16,830 nucleotides of DNA. It comes from Candidatus Thorarchaeota archaeon SMTZ1-83. Lineage in GTDB: Archaea; Asgardarchaeota; Thorarchaeia; Thorarchaeales; Thorarchaeaceae. Made by a program: the position numbers and the translations under genes. The notes under the pieces are model-generated. The model ran no database searches and was not told the DNA's origin. It was given only the letters and a program-made list of their open reading frames with translations. The stretch is from contig LRSK01000171.1 in NCBI GenBank assembly GCA_001563325.1, positions 1 through 16,830 on the forward strand, read 5' to 3'. This document shows, piece after piece, positions 13,300-16,830 of the stretch; positions within the stretch are counted from its first letter, which is position 1; every line of letters starts with the position of its first letter.

Positions 13300-13322
13300 T
13301 GTAACACACACATCGAAAACGA
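13300..13322 (+). promoter_or_regulatory. Two-part element upstream of corA
   Basis: TGTAACAC (13300-13307) and TCGAAAACGA (13313-13322) lie 30-50 bases before the CorA start. Each is the reverse complement of a word at 8196-8220 upstream of the LysE-type gene, in the same order and with similar spacing (5 versus 7 bases). A TATA-like GAAATAAACT follows directly. Confidence 0.3.
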
Positions 13323-13352
13323 GGTGAAATAAACTGGATAAGGGTGAGCTCG

Positions 13353-14312
13353 ATGACGATAGCAGAAAAACCAGATGCCAGCAAGCTTACAATCACTGCA
13401 TTGGAGTCAGGAATAGAGTATCAAGACCTGCAGAGCGCACCAGACGAACCTCTCCTCATCCAGGTTGTTGGGATATGGCCTGACATTCTTGCAGAGCTAT
13501 CACAGAAATTCGAAGTCGACTTGGAGGACCTGCAAGACCTACAGGATCTTGACGAGCGCCCAAGACTTCAGGTTGAAGACAAGTTCATCATGATAGTTCT
13601 CCGCGTTCCAGTAGACCTAGAGCGCGCAGATAGAGAGTTTTCGACCAATCCTATTGGCATCTTCTCGAATGGTCGTGACATCATCGTCATACAGAACGCT
13701 GAGATACCCCTTCGAAAGAGGAGATTGAAGGGAGTTCTGAAACGTACGACCACTGTGAGCGGTGCAATCTACAACCTCTGGGAGATTGTGATTCACTCCT
13801 TTGAAACAACGCTCGACATTGTTGAAGCAACGATCAACGAAATAGAAGATAGGATTCTTAGAGAGATTTACCCTTCCCAACTTGACCGGTTCTTCCAGCT
13901 CTCTCGAGATGCCATATTCATGGAGGCTGCTCTCAAGTCAAACATGAAGGTACTCCGCCGAATGAAGAGGTTGCAGAGTTTCGGACACCTGTTGCTTGAC
14001 GAAGACAGGCTAGAGGAGCTAGAGGTAGACCTGCAGCAGCAATTGGAACTCAGTGCTATCTACAGAGAACTGATTGACAATGCTATGAAGGAATATGACA
14101 GCATTGTCGGACACAACCTCAATACGGTGATGAAGACGCTAACGTCAATCTCTCTCCTGGTAAGTGTACCAACACTCATTGCTTCAATCTTTGGGATGAA
14201 TGTTACTCTACCTCTGGCTAACGAACCCTTGGCTTTCGTCGTGGTTCTGCTTGGAAGCTTGATAATCGCGGCGCCGCTCCTAGTCTTCCTCAGAGTCAGA
14301 GGTCTGGTTTAG
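13353..14312 (+). CDS. corA: CorA-family Mg2+/divalent cation channel
   Basis: A 319-residue protein with CorA architecture: an acidic alpha/beta cytoplasmic N-terminal domain to about 130, long helices with heptad character to about 260, and two C-terminal membrane helices. The signature GMN sits at 281-283, right after the first helix (TLTSISLLVSVPTLIASIF), and defines the selectivity filter of CorA pentamers. The proteins carry Mg2+, sometimes Co2+ or Ni2+. ATG 13353 is preferred because GGGTGAG ends four bases before it; GTG 13344 would add three residues. About 110 bases upstream is a second promoter-like stretch (CCCTAAAAGG at 13211-13220), and a 21-codon ORF begins 25-30 bases after it (13239-13304). 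Confidence 0.9.
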   Translation: MTIAEKPDASKLTITALESGIEYQDLQSAPDEPLLIQVVGIWPDILAELSQKFEVDLEDLQDLQDLDERPRLQVEDKFIMIVLRVPVDLERADREFSTNPIGIFSNGRDIIVIQNAEIPLRKRRLKGVLKRTTTVSGAIYNLWEIVIHSFETTLDIVEATINEIEDRILREIYPSQLDRFFQLSRDAIFMEAALKSNMKVLRRMKRLQSFGHLLLDEDRLEELEVDLQQQLELSAIYRELIDNAMKEYDSIVGHNLNTVMKTLTSISLLVSVPTLIASIFGMNVTLPLANEPLAFVVVLLGSLIIAAPLLVFLRVRGLV

Positions 14313-14381
14313 AGGAAGAGACAAAGGAATCATTAAGAACCCCTTCGTGCCCTAGCACACGAACAGCACGGAGGGATTGCT

Positions 14382-14858
14382 ATGACCTTCAAACACTTGG
14401 CCGAATACCATCTCTGGTCAGGAAGTAGAATGAGGCAGATTGTGGAAGAGCTCCCTGAGAAGGAATACACCAAGGAGGTCGTAGGGAAGAACAGTGTCAG
14501 ATCCATCTGTACACACATTGTAATTGCCCTGGCAACTTGCTTTCTCTTGGCTGACGAGTCAGAGGACCAAAGCGTATACGATTGGATTGGGACAGCTTCG
14601 AAGCTCGAGCTGCTTGACGAGTGGAACCAGCTCGACCACAGACTGAGTTCCATCATAAGAGAGATCCCTCAGGGAACCATTGAGGTTCCTCACATCTCGA
14701 AAGAGCCGTTTGAGGTTGAGCTGATGGATTTCTACCTTCAATACCTGCTCCACACAACACATCACAGAGGGCAACTCGCCATGGCTCTCGGAATCCTCAA
14801 GAAGGATGTCCCCGGTACCGACTATTTGATGTACTTCAGAGATAGGGCTGGAATGTAG
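14382..14858 (+). CDS. DinB-family four-helix protein
   Basis: A 158-residue helical protein of the DinB/YfiT-like metalloenzyme superfamily. The expected three metal-binding histidines are present: H45 (ICTHIVIALA), H124 and H128 (HTTHHRGQLAMAL). The family binds Ni or Zn; several members are thiol-S-transferases acting on bacillithiol, mycothiol or related thiols, but many remain uncharacterised. Start ATG 14382 has GGAGGG six bases upstream. It lies 47 bases before the phosphofructokinase gene, which appears to have its own promoter. The substrate in this organism is unknown. Confidence 0.85.
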   Translation: MTFKHLAEYHLWSGSRMRQIVEELPEKEYTKEVVGKNSVRSICTHIVIALATCFLLADESEDQSVYDWIGTASKLELLDEWNQLDHRLSSIIREIPQGTIEVPHISKEPFEVELMDFYLQYLLHTTHHRGQLAMALGILKKDVPGTDYLMYFRDRAGM

Positions 14859-14874
14859 TCTACGACTACTACTC

Positions 14875-14882
14875 TTTTTATT
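14875..14882 (+). promoter_or_regulatory. TATA box of the phosphofructokinase gene
   Basis: TTTTTATT is centred about 27 bases before ATG 14906, the distance expected for leaderless transcription in archaea. It supports starting the protein at MRVGVLTSGG and not at the upstream TTG 14882. Confidence 0.45.
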
Positions 14883-14905
14883 TGTCAAATCACATGTGTG
14901 ACCAC

Positions 14906-15871
14906 ATGAGAGTCGGAGTTCTAACTAGTGGTGGCGACGGTCCAGGAATGAACGCAGCCATTCGTGCAATCACTAGGATTGGGTTACGGAGAAACTGCAG
15001 CGTTTTTGGAATATTCGGTGGGTTCCAAGGGATACTCAATGAGCAAATCCATGAACTAAACTCACGGTCTGTTTCTAGAATCCTTCATAGGGGTGGGACT
15101 TTTCTGACGACCGGAAGATCTGAGGAGTTCAGAACCGAGGAGGGCCAGAAGAGAGCAGCAGCAATACTCGACAAGCGCGGGATTGATGCACTGATCGCAA
15201 TTGGTGGAGATGGCACTATGCGCGGTCTTGCCGCCCTCAGCAATCATTGGAAAGGTCGACTCTTGGGGCTACCAGGGACTATCGACAATGACCTCTATGG
15301 GACTGACTACACAATTGGGTTTGACACAGCTATCAATAATGCACTGGAGGCTTTGGACAAGATACGAGATACAGCAGAGGCATTCCACCGTATCTTTCTA
15401 GTTGAGGTGATGGGTCGCCACTCCGGTTTCATTGCGGTCCATGTAGGCATTGCAACTGGGGCATCAGCAATAGTGATTCCGGAAACTCCAACAAAGATTG
15501 AGGACTTGGCCGAGAAAGTAATAGAGGCGAGGCAGAGAACGAAATCTAGTGTCTTGGTTGTAGTCGCTGAGGGTGACGAACTGGGGAATGCGAATGCGAT
15601 TGCTCAGGAGCTGTCAGAGCGTGTGGGAGACAAGTGCAGGGTATCGGTTCTAGGTTATATCCAGCGCGGTGGAAATCCTACTCATCTTGACCGGATTCTC
15701 GGCACACGCCTGGGAGCATTTGCAGTCGAATGTCTCCTAGGCGGAAGACATGGAGGAATGGTTGGAGAGGTGAATGGGGAGCTCGTATTGACTCCCTTCG
15801 AGGAAACATGGTCTAAGAAGAAGCCGTTTGATGAATGGATGATGGGCCTTATTGATGAACTTTCGGGATAG
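14906..15871 (+). CDS. pfkA: 6-phosphofructokinase, bacterial type, ATP-dependent by its motifs
   Basis: A 321-residue enzyme of the PfkA family, which phosphorylates fructose 6-phosphate to the 1,6-bisphosphate in glycolysis. MRVGVLTSGGDGPGMNAAIR is the nucleotide-binding start. GGDGT is at 100-104, catalytic D127 lies in GTIDND, MGRHSG binds substrate, and GYIQRGGNPTHLDR is the family signature. Gly after the Asp in GGDG and Gly 124 before TIDND are the ATP-type residues; PPi-dependent enzymes have Asp and Lys there. The length is almost that of the E. coli enzyme. Most studied archaea use ADP-dependent or PfkB-type kinases, so this gene may derive from bacteria. ATG 14906 matches the family start; TTG 14882 would add eight residues. 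Confidence 0.92.
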   Translation: MRVGVLTSGGDGPGMNAAIRAITRIGLRRNCSVFGIFGGFQGILNEQIHELNSRSVSRILHRGGTFLTTGRSEEFRTEEGQKRAAAILDKRGIDALIAIGGDGTMRGLAALSNHWKGRLLGLPGTIDNDLYGTDYTIGFDTAINNALEALDKIRDTAEAFHRIFLVEVMGRHSGFIAVHVGIATGASAIVIPETPTKIEDLAEKVIEARQRTKSSVLVVVAEGDELGNANAIAQELSERVGDKCRVSVLGYIQRGGNPTHLDRILGTRLGAFAVECLLGGRHGGMVGEVNGELVLTPFEETWSKKKPFDEWMMGLIDELSG

Positions 15872-15882
15872 CCAACATACGT

Positions 15883-15890
15883 GTTTATCA
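15883..15890 (+). promoter_or_regulatory. TATA-like box of the zinc-ribbon gene
   Basis: GTTTATCA is centred about 27 bases before ATG 15914, which again suggests a leaderless transcript. It lies in the 42-base gap after the phosphofructokinase stop. Confidence 0.35.
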
Positions 15891-15913
15891 GCAAGACACT
15901 GGCACAGTGAGAT

Positions 15914-16378
15914 ATGAGGCACACTGTGCAGACCCGACTCACTGACTTTGACGAGTCTTCTGGAAAGAAGAAATCGAAGACCAAGAAGACTCAACTGCCA
16001 ACAGGAGAACTCTGGAAGAAGACCATCCAGAAGAGAAATGATTGGGGTGTCTGCAACTTTGATGGCACCATTCTGTTTGTACGTTTGATCAAAGGACGCA
16101 TTCATGCCCATGATAGAGAAGCGGTGTGCAAGTGGTGTGGGGGAATGCTTGAGATTCGCAAGGACAAGGTCTTCTGTGGTGGCACCTGTGGAAGATACCA
16201 AGGAGAGTTTTCAAAAGACCTTAGCGCGTACCTGTGGTGGGAGGGAGCGAAGTCGTATACACTGCGAAAGAGATTGGCTGAGATTGAAACGCTCGAGTTA
16301 CAGCAGAGAGACCTAGAATCCATGACATATGCGCCACCTTGGTCAGTGCTCGAGGAATACGAAGAAGAGGAGGAATAG
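15914..16378 (+). CDS. Zinc-ribbon protein with an N-terminal PCNA-binding-like motif
   Basis: A 154-residue protein of no family I can name. It begins with QTRLTDF at 6-12, which fits the PIP-box pattern QxxLxxF by which proteins dock onto the sliding clamp PCNA; the usual second aromatic is Asp 13. A Lys-rich, probably disordered stretch follows (18-40). C72, C75, C88 and C92 (CKWCGG, then CGGTC) form a CxxC-x12-CxxxC zinc ribbon. The C-terminus is a helix with Arg/Lys and then an acidic tail (EEYEEEEE). The combination suggests a DNA replication or repair accessory factor, which is inference. The start fits a leaderless transcript from the box at 15883. Confidence 0.75.
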   Translation: MRHTVQTRLTDFDESSGKKKSKTKKTQLPTGELWKKTIQKRNDWGVCNFDGTILFVRLIKGRIHAHDREAVCKWCGGMLEIRKDKVFCGGTCGRYQGEFSKDLSAYLWWEGAKSYTLRKRLAEIETLELQQRDLESMTYAPPWSVLEEYEEEEE

Positions 16379-16411
16379 GCCCCAGAATGAATAAAGTCCG
16401 CCAGACGAAAG

Positions 16412-16433
16412 AATAATTAGATGCCTAGCATCT
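16412..16433 (+). promoter_or_regulatory. Promoter and palindrome for the small membrane protein
   Basis: AATAATTAG (16412-16420) is TATA-like and directly abuts AGATGC-CTA-GCATCT (16419-16433), a perfect 6-bp inverted repeat. Transcription would start near 16442. A protein on the palindrome would sit between the TATA box and the start. Confidence 0.3.
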
Positions 16434-16470
16434 GTCGCAAGGTTTAGTGATTATCGTGACAGAGATTCCG

Positions 16471-16821
16471 ATGGCAGATGCCGGACCGGTCGGAGCAAGA
16501 CCTCGCGAAGTTACAATCGCAGGGTATCTTGTGCTACTGGATGCAATTACTGGACTCATAGTCGGAGCCATTTCGTACTACATTTGGGAGGATTGGACTG
16601 CTGGCATTGGTGTCATTCTGGCACTCATTGCCTTCTTGCTTGCGTTCCGTATCTGGAACCGAGACGCGCAGGCATGGAATCTGGCAGTCATTTTCAATCT
16701 CGCCGCAATCTTCCTATACATGACAAGCTGGAATGTGCCTGGTGCATTTCTCAGCCTCATCTCAGTCATCTACCTGACTCTTCCGAATGTGAAAGTACAT
16801 TTCGAAGACAGGTTCTGGTAG
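16471..16821 (+). CDS. Small four-helix membrane protein of unknown function
   Basis: Read from ATG 16471, the product has 116 residues: a short soluble N-terminus (MADAGPVGARPREVTIAGYL) and four hydrophobic helices, roughly at 16-38, 44-59, 70-86 and 90-106, with a short polar tail ending EDRFW. GTG 16447 would add eight residues (MIIVTEIP) but has no better ribosome-binding site. No transport or catalytic motif is visible. Aromatic residues at the helix ends (YYIWEDW, FRIWNRD) mark the membrane boundaries. It is downstream of the zinc-ribbon gene but appears to have its own promoter. Confidence 0.7.
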   Translation: MADAGPVGARPREVTIAGYLVLLDAITGLIVGAISYYIWEDWTAGIGVILALIAFLLAFRIWNRDAQAWNLAVIFNLAAIFLYMTSWNVPGAFLSLISVIYLTLPNVKVHFEDRFW

Positions 16822-16830
16822 CACGCTTCA

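Overview
The window looks archaeal. Several genes have AT-rich TATA-like boxes 25-30 bases before a start codon, and some of these starts appear leaderless. The gene content fits too: an EMC3/DUF106 membrane insertase, a geranylgeranyl reductase for isoprenoid lipids, and many short uncharacterised proteins. Base composition is near 48% GC by eye. An Asgard archaeon (Thorarchaeota-like) would fit, but no taxonomic marker here proves it.

Layout. Positions 1-1300 hold the tail of a probable membrane protein, an EMC3-like insertase on the minus strand and a small basic protein of unknown function. Positions 1363-2574 encode a geranylgeranyl reductase (minus). About 1.4 kb then follows without a convincing gene (2575-3967). 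It carries repeated GTAMACGYT boxes, a 12-bp inverted repeat, a strong TATA box followed by an inverted repeat, and protein-like fragments broken by stops. Positions 3968-6606 form a signalling operon: a short upstream ORF, two stand-alone receiver proteins, another short ORF and a TPR protein with four evenly spaced C-terminal cysteines. Positions 6626-9728 hold a small unknown protein, a DUF389 membrane protein, a LysE-family exporter and an ECF S-component-like membrane protein.

Positions 9868-11767 are a two-gene operon: an HD-domain phosphohydrolase and a very divergent RtcB-family protein. The second keeps the Cys/His metal ligands and the guanylylated His of RNA ligase RtcB but has lost other active-site residues. 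This pair is the best candidate for an undescribed RNA-processing system. Positions 11852-16821 carry a DAO-family FAD oxidoreductase, a CorA-type Mg2+ channel, a DinB-family protein, a bacterial-type ATP-dependent phosphofructokinase, a zinc-ribbon protein with an N-terminal PCNA-interaction-like motif, and a small four-helix membrane protein.

The most unexpected non-coding signal is the GTAMACGYT box. I see ten copies of its GTAMACG core, all within two short intergenic zones (719-962 and 2627-3009) around the insertase, the small protein and the reductase. I found none elsewhere by eye. No tRNA, rRNA, CRISPR array or insertion sequence was recognised.
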